Assembly (NCBI RefSeq): GCF_027797205.1
Contig: NZ_CP115607.1
Coordinates: 1-64,000 of the forward strand
DNA length: 64,000 nt
Direction of reading: 5' to 3'
Source: Campylobacter sp. VBCF_01 NA2
GTDB lineage: Bacteria > Campylobacterota > Campylobacteria > Campylobacterales > Campylobacteraceae
Positions 36,861 through 44,472 of this stretch are shown in pieces (position 1 is the stretch's first letter; each line of letters starts with the position of its first letter). The notes below the pieces were generated by a model. That model did not search any database. It was given only the letters and a program-made list of their open reading frames with translations, and was not told the DNA's origin. The position numbers and the translations under genes are program-made.

Positions 36861-38383
36861 AGCAAAATTCCGTTAGCATTTAGCCATGCTTTTATGTCAT
36901 CGCCGAGAGTCGCACCACCCGAATAATGCACCGATAACGCATTTCCGATAGGCGAATTTGGCGCAAGCTTGGCAATAGCCGTGACACTAGCCCCCATTCT
37001 GCCCCCACCATGCGAAGCAAACGGAATTATCATTTTGCCGTTAAAATCATAGCTTTCAAGTAGCGTTGCAATGGGCATTGGGATACTTGCCCACCAGTTT
37101 GGATAGCCTAGTAGTATCGTATCATACTGCTCGAAATTTTTGATTTGTGCATCTATTTTTGGGCGTTTTTGTTTATGTTGGTCACTCCCAGCCTGCATTA
37201 AACAAGTATTGTAATCATCAGAATACGGCGTTTCTAGGCGAATTTCAAAGATGTCTGCGCCCGTGATTTTGCGAATTTCTCTGGCTATGCCACGCGTATT
37301 TCCGCCCCACGAGAAAAATACGATTAGGATTTTTTCGTGTTTGCTTTGAATAAAACTTTCGTTTTTGGCTTCGATTTTGCCTAAATTTGGCGAATTTTTG
37401 GCATTTCTTGCAAGGCGAATTCCAAGATTGTGATTTTTATAATTTGACTGAGCTGCCGCCCTGTAAGCACTGCGTAAATTTTTGCCAAAGTCGTTCCAGC
37501 CGCCACCCCTATAAACATGCCTTGTGCCGACACTCGCGCCTGTGGGATTTAGCGCGTCCCCGCTCTCGTAAGCGCCGTAAAAATCCCAGCACCACTCATT
37601 TACATTTCCGTGTATGTCAAAAAGACCAAAGCCGTTTGGCGAAAAGCTACCCACTTCTATCGTGCGATAGCGTGGGCTTGTGGGTTTTGCTTTTAGTTTG
37701 CTATTGTCAAAATAATTTTCTTCGATTTCATAAGGGTAGTTTGAGTAAAAATTCGCCTCTTTTCCGCTTGGCGGGATCTCTGAGCTAAACGGCGTCGAAG
37801 TCCCAGCTCTGGCTGCAAATTCCCACTCGGCTTCGCTTGGCAGACGGTATCCATTTGCGCCCATGTCCCAAATAACCGAATCCGGCGTGATTTCGTAAGC
37901 TGGATTTAGCCCTTCGCTAAGGCTTTTTAGGTTGGCAAATATTAGCGCATCTAGCCACGAAACATTTTCTACAGGCAAATTAACACCTTTGTTTTCGCTT
38001 GGATTAACGCCTGTGATGCGTTCGTATTCGCCCTGCGTGATTTCGTGAGTGCCGATATAAAAATCACTCACGCCCACTTCATGTGCCATCTCGTCATCGC
38101 TTCGCCAGTTTTCGCTTTTCTCGCTTCCCATGATGAAATTTCCGCCTTTAATCAAAACGAAATTTTTATCTAAATTTGTGGAATTTTTCTGCGTATCGCT
38201 TAAAATTTGCTTTGATTTTTCATCTAAGATTTTTAGTTTTTCTAAATTTTCATTTTCGTTTGAAACGCTCGCTGTGGCGGTGTTTTCGATGATATTTCTC
38301 TTTTTTGAGCCAGTAATATTATAAATCGCCCCGCCAAAAATAAAAATCGCCAAAAGCGCGAAAATAGGCATAAATTTTTTCAT
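36854..38383 (-). CDS. Signal-anchored fusion of FGE/SUMF1-like domain and flavodoxin
   Basis: A 509-residue protein: an N-terminal hydrophobic anchor or signal (FMPIFALLAIFIFGGAI), then an FGE/SUMF1-type domain from about 65 to 330 (VLIKGGNFIMGSE; THEITQGEYERITG; YRLPSEAEWEFAARAG; GNVNEWCWDFYG; YRGGGWND), then a flavodoxin domain from about 350 (ILIVFFSWGGNTRGIAREI; YDTILLGYPNWWASIP). The FGE part has only one Cys, so the copper/thiol pair of true formylglycine-generating enzymes is absent. The anchor predicts a periplasmic flavodoxin, which is unusual. It overlaps the upstream DUF4405 gene by ATGA. Confidence 0.85.
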   Translation of the reverse strand: MKKFMPIFALLAIFIFGGAIYNITGSKKRNIIENTATASVSNENENLEKLKILDEKSKQILSDTQKNSTNLDKNFVLIKGGNFIMGSEKSENWRSDDEMAHEVGVSDFYIGTHEITQGEYERITGVNPSENKGVNLPVENVSWLDALIFANLKSLSEGLNPAYEITPDSVIWDMGANGYRLPSEAEWEFAARAGTSTPFSSEIPPSGKEANFYSNYPYEIEENYFDNSKLKAKPTSPRYRTIEVGSFSPNGFGLFDIHGNVNEWCWDFYGAYESGDALNPTGASVGTRHVYRGGGWNDFGKNLRSAYRAAAQSNYKNHNLGIRLARNAKNSPNLGKIEAKNESFIQSKHEKILIVFFSWGGNTRGIAREIRKITGADIFEIRLETPYSDDYNTCLMQAGSDQHKQKRPKIDAQIKNFEQYDTILLGYPNWWASIPMPIATLLESYDFNGKMIIPFASHGGGRMGASVTAIAKLAPNSPIGNALSVHYSGGATLGDDIKAWLNANGILLK

Positions 38384-39027
38384 TTTGCTTCCTTTAAATT
38401 TTTGATAAATTTTGCTAGTAAAAATCCGATAAACGCCCACGAAAAGAGCATTACGGCACCGCGTAGCATACTTTGGTAAAGCGGAATTTTAAAATCCAAA
38501 AATGCAAATTGCACCTTAGCTAGCATGTAATCAATCATGCCAGTATCCAAAAATAGCCAAAATCCATAAAGCGAAATTAGCCACGAGCCGATGATTAGGG
38601 CATTTGCGAAAGTGCTTGGTTTTAGTTTTTTGGCTAAATTTAGCGCGTGAAAACCGATATGAAGCCCAGCAAACACAAAAAACCAGTGCGTAGCGCATAA
38701 ATGAAGCACTCTGGCAAATGAAATTTTCATAAATCCGCTAAAAATAGCCGCGGCATATTTACTCATCGCCAAACCCGATATTATGGAGATTGCAAAAGAA
38801 ATTATAAGGGCGAAATTTATGAAATTTTGAGCCAAATTTGATGAATTTTTTAAAATTTTGAGCTTATACCACCACGAGTTTAAAATTTGGTGGATTAAAA
38901 CCACAAAAAGAGCAAAAACGCCGATATATTCGTGCGCTCTTTGCTCTGTGGATTGCGAACTCATAAGCAAAATTAACAAAAACGCCAGAAAAATGTCGGT
39001 TAGCTGTTTTTGGCTTTTTTTACTCAT
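38380..39027 (-). CDS. DUF4405 / cytochrome-b-like membrane protein
   Basis: A 215-residue protein with five or six hydrophobic helices carrying histidines at membrane positions: EYIGVFALFVVLIHQIL, ARVLHLCATHWFFVFAGLHIGFHAL (part quoted). This resembles the DUF4405 family, thought to bind heme like small b cytochromes. ATG 39027 has AAGGCG upstream. It lies between a Tat-leader aldo/keto reductase and the FGE-flavodoxin fusion and is translationally coupled to the latter, so it could carry electrons across the membrane to it. That role is inferred. Confidence 0.7.
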   Translation of the reverse strand: MSKKSQKQLTDIFLAFLLILLMSSQSTEQRAHEYIGVFALFVVLIHQILNSWWYKLKILKNSSNLAQNFINFALIISFAISIISGLAMSKYAAAIFSGFMKISFARVLHLCATHWFFVFAGLHIGFHALNLAKKLKPSTFANALIIGSWLISLYGFWLFLDTGMIDYMLAKVQFAFLDFKIPLYQSMLRGAVMLFSWAFIGFLLAKFIKNLKEAK

Positions 39028-39047
39028 TTTTCGCCTTGCAAAGCCCA

Positions 39048-40013
39048 TTAATCAGGCAGTTTCCAGCCGTTTAGCATTTCTACTGTTTTTGGGTCTAAGT
39101 GGTTGAAATCATTAAATAGCGATGTTTGCTCGTCCATTGCAGCGATTGTTTGCATATCGTTTGCGTCAAGTTCAAAGTCAAAAACGCTGAAATTTTCTAT
39201 CATGCGTTCTTTGCGAGTGGTTTTTGGTATGACGATAACATCAAGCTGGATAAGATAGCGCAAAATCGTTTGAGCTACCGTTTTACCGTATTTCTCGCCG
39301 ATTTTTTTAAGGATAGGGTTGTTAAACATATCGTTTCTACCCTCGCCAAAACTCGCCCAGCTTTGCATCGCAACGCCATATTTTTTGGCGATTTCGCGGT
39401 CAAATTTACGCTGATGAAATGGATTTAGCTCGATTTGATTAACGGCGGGTTTGATTTCGTTATTTATGGCGAAATCCACTAAGCGATCGGGATAAAAATT
39501 GCTAACGCCGATTGATTTTATGCGTCCTTCGTTTTTTAGCCTACTCATCGCGCGCCACGCTCCGTAAATGTCGTTATATGGCTGGTGGAGCAAAAGCAAA
39601 TCAAGATAATCTAAATTTAACTTTTTCATACTAGCTTCAAAACTGCGTAAAACGCCACTTTCTGTCGCGTTGCTAACCCAAATTTTGGTTGTGATGAAAA
39701 ACTCATCTCGCTTAATCCCGCCTTTAATAGCCGAATTTACCGCCGCTCCCACGCCAAGCTCATTTTGATATGCCTGAGCCGTATCGATAGAGCGGTATCC
39801 TACGCTAATGGCGTCTTCAACGCACCTTTGGGTGTCGTTTTGTGGGATTTGATACACGCCGTATCCTAAAATAGGCATCTTTTTGCCGTCATTTAAAGTG
39901 ATAAATTTCATAGCTTCTCCTTTCAAAGAATTTGCGTTTAAATTTAGCGCACCGCCAAGCAGTGCCACGCTACCTAAGATCGCAGAATTTTTTAAAAATT
40001 CCCTTCTTTGCAT
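39048..40013 (-). CDS. Aldo/keto reductase with Tat-type leader (1)
   Basis: A 321-residue protein whose first 30 residues are a twin-arginine-like leader: QRREFLKNSAILGSVALLGG then NLNANSLKGEA. The aldo/keto reductase barrel follows: MPILGYGVYQIP, DTAQAYQNELGVGAAV (catalytic Asp, Tyr), LLLLHQPYN (His) and a C-terminal NADPH site IPKTTRKERMIEN. The internal Met 36 (KGEAM) has AAAGGAGAAGCT in front, so a cytosolic form starting there is possible. The gene is preceded by a repeat/promoter arrangement almost identical to that of the gene at 45593. Confidence 0.88.
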   Translation of the reverse strand: MQRREFLKNSAILGSVALLGGALNLNANSLKGEAMKFITLNDGKKMPILGYGVYQIPQNDTQRCVEDAISVGYRSIDTAQAYQNELGVGAAVNSAIKGGIKRDEFFITTKIWVSNATESGVLRSFEASMKKLNLDYLDLLLLHQPYNDIYGAWRAMSRLKNEGRIKSIGVSNFYPDRLVDFAINNEIKPAVNQIELNPFHQRKFDREIAKKYGVAMQSWASFGEGRNDMFNNPILKKIGEKYGKTVAQTILRYLIQLDVIVIPKTTRKERMIENFSVFDFELDANDMQTIAAMDEQTSLFNDFNHLDPKTVEMLNGWKLPD

Positions 40014-40040
40014 AAAAATCCTTTCGGCAAATTTGATGAA

Positions 40041-40089
40041 ATTTTAGCAAATTTGAGAGTAAAATTCATAGAACAATTCTCCAAATTCC
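40041..40089 (-). promoter_or_regulatory. Promoter of Tat aldo/keto reductase 1
   Basis: On the minus strand a TAAAAT -10 (40046-40041) lies about 28 bases before the ATG. A half-site GAATTGTTCTA ends near the -35 position (40080-40069 region), and the repeat copy B lies directly upstream. The order of two related half-sites, the near one at -35, is typical of AraC-type activation. Confidence 0.55.
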
Positions 40090-40115
40090 TTGCCTAATCC
40101 TGCAAATTTTATTTT
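40090..40115 (-). repeat. Redox-island repeat, copy B
   Basis: TTGCCTAATCCTGCAAATTT (plus strand) followed by TATTTT. It includes the stop codon of the aldo/keto reductase gene at 40109 and lies upstream of the promoter of the Tat aldo/keto reductase at 39048. Confidence 0.8.
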
Positions 40116-41110
40116 CGCTCGATTCGTTCCGGTCCGCCTTTATTGATAGCTCCTACCACTTTGTGTGGGACATACAGCTCTTCAAGGTATTTGATCTCAC
40201 TCTCATCAAGGCTGATTTCAAGGGCTTTTACCCAGTCGTCTAAATGCTCTGTTTTGATTGCTCCAAGCACAGGGCTATCCACGCCCTTAGCAAAGTGCCA
40301 AGCTAATGCGATTTGCGCCATATTTACGCCACGATTTTTCGCTATTTCATCAATCCTAGCGATGATTTTTAAGTCGCTTTCTTTAAATTCATCGTATTTT
40401 ACGCGCAAAACCTTGTCTTCATCTGCGCGTTTTGAATACCCGTCCCACGAAGTGTGAGCTAAATGACCGCCAGCTAGCGGGCTATACGGCGCGATACTTG
40501 TGCCAAACTGCCTACACACGGGGATCAAATCCCGCTCGTCTTCCCTATAAATCAGGCTATAATGGTTTTGCATAACGCTAAATTTGGTCAAACTTTCACG
40601 CTCGGCGCATAGTTGCATGTTAAAAAACTGATAGCCATACATCGCACTAGCCCCAAGCGCACGGACTTTTCCGGCTTTTACTAACTCATGCAAAGTACTC
40701 ATAGTTTCATAAATTTCATGGTCGTAGTCGAAGCGATGTATCATATACACATCGACATAGTCCATATTTAGGCGTTTTAGTGAGCCTTCGATTTCACGCA
40801 TGATTGCCGTTTTGCTTAGTTTGCCTTCGTTGAAAAATACCTTAGTTTCGATGACGACATCTTCTCTTTTGACGCCTAAATTTCGCAAAGCCTTGCCTAG
40901 ATAAATCTCAGAATCGCCGTTGGTATAGACATTTGCAGTATCAAAATAATTTATACCAAGCTCCAATGCCCTTGCGACGACCTTTTCGCAGGTTTTTTCA
41001 TCAGCGTCAGTCCAAGTAAGAAAATTTGGATTTGGTCTGCCAAAACCCATACAACCAAGGCAAATTTGCGAAATTTTAATGTCGGTTTGCCCTAAATTTG
41101 TGTATTTCAT
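40109..41110 (-). CDS. Aldo/keto reductase (YhdN/YajO-like, no leader)
   Basis: A 333-residue aldo/keto reductase of the larger type: MKYTNLGQTDIKISQICLGC at the N-terminus, the catalytic region GINYFDTANVYTNGDSE, YMIHRFDYD and SPVLGAIKTEHLDDW near the C-terminus. It has no leader, in contrast to the two other reductases of the island. It would reduce aldehydes or ketones with NADPH in the cytoplasm. The gene follows the transporter at 41144 by 33 bases, most of which is repeat copy C. Confidence 0.9.
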   Translation of the reverse strand: MKYTNLGQTDIKISQICLGCMGFGRPNPNFLTWTDADEKTCEKVVARALELGINYFDTANVYTNGDSEIYLGKALRNLGVKREDVVIETKVFFNEGKLSKTAIMREIEGSLKRLNMDYVDVYMIHRFDYDHEIYETMSTLHELVKAGKVRALGASAMYGYQFFNMQLCAERESLTKFSVMQNHYSLIYREDERDLIPVCRQFGTSIAPYSPLAGGHLAHTSWDGYSKRADEDKVLRVKYDEFKESDLKIIARIDEIAKNRGVNMAQIALAWHFAKGVDSPVLGAIKTEHLDDWVKALEISLDESEIKYLEELYVPHKVVGAINKGGPERIERK

Positions 41111-41124
41111 AATCTCTCCTTTTA

Positions 41125-41150
41125 TTGCCTAATTCTGCAAATTTTATTTT
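41125..41150 (-). repeat. Redox-island repeat, copy C
   Basis: TTGCCTAATTCTGCAAATTT (plus strand) followed by TATTTT, identical to copy A over 26 bases. It contains the stop codon of the transporter gene and ends next to the AAAAGGAGAGATT ribosome binding site of the aldo/keto reductase. Confidence 0.8.
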
Positions 41151-42433
41151 AATTTCTCATATTTTTTACTTAAATTCAGACCCAAAATTCCCCAAACAAA
41201 CGAAATTATTGCGCCTAAAATCAAAACTCCACTCACGCCAAATTTAGCTAGTGCTATGCCCTCGACCTGCGATGAGAGCGCGTCTCCGCCGCGATAAACA
41301 ACCGTGTCAAGGAAGTTTTTGACCTTGTATTTGCTCTCGCTATCAAGCGGGACAAAAAGCATTTCGCGAGCCGGTTTTACAAGGGCGTATTCGCCGACCC
41401 TACGCAGGCTCATCACAAGCGCGATACCCCAGAATGCTGGGTGCGTGAAATTTAGCATAATAAATCCGAGCGCAATCACAAATCCAAGCAGAGCCAAAAG
41501 CCACTTTATGCCAAAAAATTTAGCGATTTTTGCCGTTAAGAAAATTTGTATAAAAAAACTAGCGCTTTGCACGATGAGATCGATATTTGCAAAGGCTGCG
41601 GCTCTGGCTTCGCGCGTCTCAAAGACGGCTCGGACGATTCTGGCTTGTTCCATGTATAAAAATGTGCTAACACTTGTTAGCAACAAAACAAAGCCTACAA
41701 AAGATAGCAAATAGGGCGATTTAGCGATGATTTTAAAGCCATCAAGCGGGTTTTTGCTAGGTAGTGGAGTGCTGAATTTTTGAGTGAAATTTGCCTTTTC
41801 GCTCTCGTTTTGGAGCAAATTTAGCCCCTCTTTTATGATTAAATTTTTTAAAATCAAGGCAAAAAGTAGCAAAAATGCCGATAAAAATATGAAATTTTGC
41901 GTCGAAACTTCTCGCAAAAAGCTAACCAAACTAGCCCCTGCAATCCCACCCAAACTAGCTCCTGCGCTGATTATGCCAAACATTGATTTGCTTGTTTCTT
42001 TGCTAAAAACATCTGCTAGGACGCTCCAAGCCGAGCTTATGACAAAGAGATTAAAAACGCTAACCCAAATGTAAAAAACCCTGCAAAGTGTGGCAAATGC
42101 GGGGCTCTGGGCGTCAATAAATCTCATAGCCACGAAAAAGCCAAGCAAATTTAGGGCAAAAAATATAAAAATGGCGTCGGTGTAGAGTTTGCGCCTAATA
42201 GCCCCGCTTAGCCACATAGCCACAAACGAACAAACAAGCGTGGCGACAAAAGTGCCTAAAAATAGCCATTTTAGCTCGTCGCTTCCGCCGTGAATCCCCA
42301 GTGCGTCGCGAATCGGGCGCAAAAGCGCATACGAGCAAAAAAGCGAAAAAATAAAAAACGCGCTGTAAAGCAAAAGCTTGAATTCTTCGTGCTTTATCTC
42401 AAAAATTGAGTAAAATTTTTCTTTAAATTTCAT
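41144..42433 (-). CDS. Npt-like (ATP/ADP translocase-family) transporter
   Basis: The 429-residue protein has about eleven or twelve membrane helices and resembles the Npt/Tlc nucleotide-transporter family and its MFS relatives: SLFCSYALLRPIRDALGI at the N-terminus, SAWSVLADVFSKETSKSMFGII in loop 4-5 (parts quoted) and GISAGASLGG-like glycine-rich helix 5. Homologues in free-living bacteria have no established substrate. It lies directly downstream of mdaB-like 42506 and upstream of an aldo/keto reductase. Confidence 0.7.
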   Translation of the reverse strand: MKFKEKFYSIFEIKHEEFKLLLYSAFFIFSLFCSYALLRPIRDALGIHGGSDELKWLFLGTFVATLVCSFVAMWLSGAIRRKLYTDAIFIFFALNLLGFFVAMRFIDAQSPAFATLCRVFYIWVSVFNLFVISSAWSVLADVFSKETSKSMFGIISAGASLGGIAGASLVSFLREVSTQNFIFLSAFLLLFALILKNLIIKEGLNLLQNESEKANFTQKFSTPLPSKNPLDGFKIIAKSPYLLSFVGFVLLLTSVSTFLYMEQARIVRAVFETREARAAAFANIDLIVQSASFFIQIFLTAKIAKFFGIKWLLALLGFVIALGFIMLNFTHPAFWGIALVMSLRRVGEYALVKPAREMLFVPLDSESKYKVKNFLDTVVYRGGDALSSQVEGIALAKFGVSGVLILGAIISFVWGILGLNLSKKYEKLK

Positions 42434-42442
42434 TTTTATATT

Positions 42443-42463
42443 TTGCCTAATTGTGCAAATTTT
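42443..42463 (-). repeat. Redox-island repeat, copy D (diverged)
   Basis: TTGCCTAATTGTGCAAATTT (plus strand), one mismatch to copy A over 20 bases. It lies 10 bases before the ATG of the Npt-like transporter gene, within the 72-base gap after the mdaB-like gene. Confidence 0.65.
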
Positions 42464-42505
42464 GGCATTATAAACGCGCCAAAACTGCTCTAAATTTCAA
42501 TAAAT

Positions 42506-43225
42506 TTACCCAAAAATCTTTTGCAAATGCGCCTTATACTCGCTCACATATTTTTCAACTTGCGGATTTTTTATGACATCGTTGCACATAAATGTAGGAA
42601 AGCCCGTCATTCCAACAAATTCCATTGTTTTGTGCAGGTGCATATACACAGCCTCCACACCCGCTCCGCCGAAAAATTCGTCCTTATCCTCAAACGCGTC
42701 AAGCGGGGCGTTCCATGTTACGCTAAACATATACTTTTTATCTGTGAGTTTGCCGCCCTTACCGTAGTCTTTGGTAGGATTAGTGCGGTGTCTGCCGTCG
42801 TTTCCGCCTGTTTTCATAGTGATTTCCATAAATACTTCATCGATATATTTTTTCACTATCCACGGCTCGCCCATCCACCACGCAGGTATTTGCCAAATCA
42901 CACAATCGCTTTCTAAAATTTTATCGCACTCGACTTTTTGCTCATATCCATTGTCGATTTTTTTGATTTCTACGCTTTTGCCTAGGCTTTCAAGCGTCTG
43001 TTTTGCTGTCTCGCACAAAAGTTTGCTAAGCTCGCCCTTGCTCCCCCAAAATTCCTTTGAGCCGTCTATTATGTAGATTTTTTTCATATTTTTTCCTTCG
43101 CCTTTATCCCAAATTTTCAAATTTGCGAAATTTACTCCGTTTTCTTGTGCGCCCAAATTTGTCGCTCCAAGGGCTACCGCAGAGCCCACAACTGCTGAAT
43201 TTTTCAAAAATTCTCTGCGTTTCAT
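42506..43225 (-). CDS. MdaB-like NADPH:quinone reductase with Tat-type leader
   Basis: The 239-residue product begins KRREFLKNSAVVGSAVALG, a twin-arginine-like leader nearly the same as that of the aldo/keto reductases. Then follows a complete MdaB-like flavoprotein starting at an internal Met (KNMKKIYIIDGSKEF), with CVIWQIPAWWMGEPWIVKKY and VTWNAPLDAF. MdaB normally has no leader; it reduces quinones by two electrons in the cytoplasm. GAAGGAAAAAAT precedes the internal Met, so two forms could be made. ATG 43225 follows AAGGAGTGATT. Confidence 0.85.
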   Translation of the reverse strand: MKRREFLKNSAVVGSAVALGATNLGAQENGVNFANLKIWDKGEGKNMKKIYIIDGSKEFWGSKGELSKLLCETAKQTLESLGKSVEIKKIDNGYEQKVECDKILESDCVIWQIPAWWMGEPWIVKKYIDEVFMEITMKTGGNDGRHRTNPTKDYGKGGKLTDKKYMFSVTWNAPLDAFEDKDEFFGGAGVEAVYMHLHKTMEFVGMTGFPTFMCNDVIKNPQVEKYVSEYKAHLQKIFG

Positions 43226-43259
43226 AATCACTCCTTAAATTTATAAATTTAATCCAAAC

Positions 43260-43886
43260 CTATCTGATAAAATGCGTAAGGGTTATAGGCTCGTATTTTG
43301 GCAATTCTAAGCCGTTTTGCATGGCTAAATTTTTACATTTGATAAACCAAGCGATATTTTTGCCTAGCGTTCGCATTGTCTGCATACCTTCTGCGTCATT
43401 TGGCAGATCCTCTGGCACCAAGCCATGGACTTCGTTCCAGTATTGCGAACCAGCTACAAACATATTTGAGATTGTAAAAAATTTATTTAGCCTATCAAAA
43501 GTCGCACTAGCCCCGCCACGCCTAGCTATGACGACACTGGCTCCTACCTTACAGGCTAGATTTTTTTGACCAGCTACGAAAAACAGCCTTGTCAAAAACG
43601 CTTGAATTCTAGCTGTGGGTCCAGCGTAATAAACAGGGCTTCCGGCTACAATGCCGTCAAATTCATCAAGTCTAGCAACTATTTGATTTACCACATCATC
43701 TATTGAACAAAGCCCAGTTTTTTGGCATTTATAGCATGATATACAATCATTTATCGCCTTTTTGCCAAGGTATAAAATTTCGCTTTGAACGCCGTTATTT
43801 TCGAGCTCTTTTGCGATTTCGCTTAACGCTAAATTTGTGCTTCCGTTTTTGTTCGGACTGCCGTTTATTAGTAGGATTTTTGACAT
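43260..43886 (-). CDS. NADPH-dependent FMN reductase / flavodoxin-family protein
   Basis: A 208-residue protein of the NAD(P)H-dependent FMN reductase family: the flavin phosphate loop NGSPNKNGSTNLAL at residues 8-21, an iron-sulfur-flavoprotein-like CISCYKCQKTGLCS (near 48-61) and VAGSPVYYAGPTARIQAFL. The Cys pattern suggests an ISF-like or thiol-sensitive member. It lies between flavin reductase and mdaB-like genes, with 25-35 base gaps, probably in one transcript. Confidence 0.87.
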   Translation of the reverse strand: MSKILLINGSPNKNGSTNLALSEIAKELENNGVQSEILYLGKKAINDCISCYKCQKTGLCSIDDVVNQIVARLDEFDGIVAGSPVYYAGPTARIQAFLTRLFFVAGQKNLACKVGASVVIARRGGASATFDRLNKFFTISNMFVAGSQYWNEVHGLVPEDLPNDAEGMQTMRTLGKNIAWFIKCKNLAMQNGLELPKYEPITLTHFIR

Positions 43887-43910
43887 ATTTGCTCCTTAAA
43901 TTTACTAAAT

Positions 43911-44462
43911 TTACACGCCCTTGCCGTCAAGATAAAATTTTTTCCCTGCTACATAATGAAGCGTTTTTAGCTCATCGCCAACTTCATCAAAACGCCAATG
44001 TGAGCCGTCAAAAACTCTATCATCGCCAAATGCAGCCACAACCTGCCCGATAAAAAGGTCGTAGGTCTGCTCGTTGTGAGGCTCCGGGATAACTTTGCAG
44101 ATTATCCACGCAGCGCAACCTGCGACTAGCGGAACTTTAAATTCGCCCCTATAAAACAGCTCCACGCCGTCCATTTTATGCGGATTGTCGAAGCGAGAAT
44201 TGTTTTCATCGCCCAAATTTAAAAGCAAATCTTTTTGCGTGGCGACGGGGATTTGCACGGCAAAATATCCGCTTTTTTCAATCAAAGTGCGTGTAAATGA
44301 GCCATTGTGCGGCACTATCGTAACTTTGTCGTAATCCAGCGGACATGCCCAAGTAACCGCCATAGCGTTTTTTACGCCCTCAAATTCAGCCGAGACTATC
44401 GTCGTGGCACCGTGGTTTAAAATGTGGTAGGATTTTTGAATATCGACATTAATAATTGCCAT
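43911..44462 (-). CDS. Flavin reductase-like FMN-binding protein
   Basis: A 183-residue protein of the flavin-reductase-like FMN-binding split-barrel family: GATTIVSAEFEGVKNAMAV at the N-terminus, VQIPVATQKDLLLNLGDENN and VAGCAAWIICKVI. Such proteins reduce free flavin with NAD(P)H or carry FMN. The ATG at 44462 has AAGGAGCAAAAA upstream, and the gene begins 10 bases after the CMD-cupin gene. Confidence 0.85.
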   Translation of the reverse strand: MAIINVDIQKSYHILNHGATTIVSAEFEGVKNAMAVTWACPLDYDKVTIVPHNGSFTRTLIEKSGYFAVQIPVATQKDLLLNLGDENNSRFDNPHKMDGVELFYRGEFKVPLVAGCAAWIICKVIPEPHNEQTYDLFIGQVVAAFGDDRVFDGSHWRFDEVGDELKTLHYVAGKKFYLDGKGV

Positions 44463-44472
44463 TTTTTGCTCC

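Noticed and set aside
36854-38383. Annotation as sulfatase-modifying factor (formylglycine-generating enzyme)
   Set aside because: Only one Cys is found in the FGE part, while the true enzyme needs a Cys pair, and no sulfatase gene is nearby.
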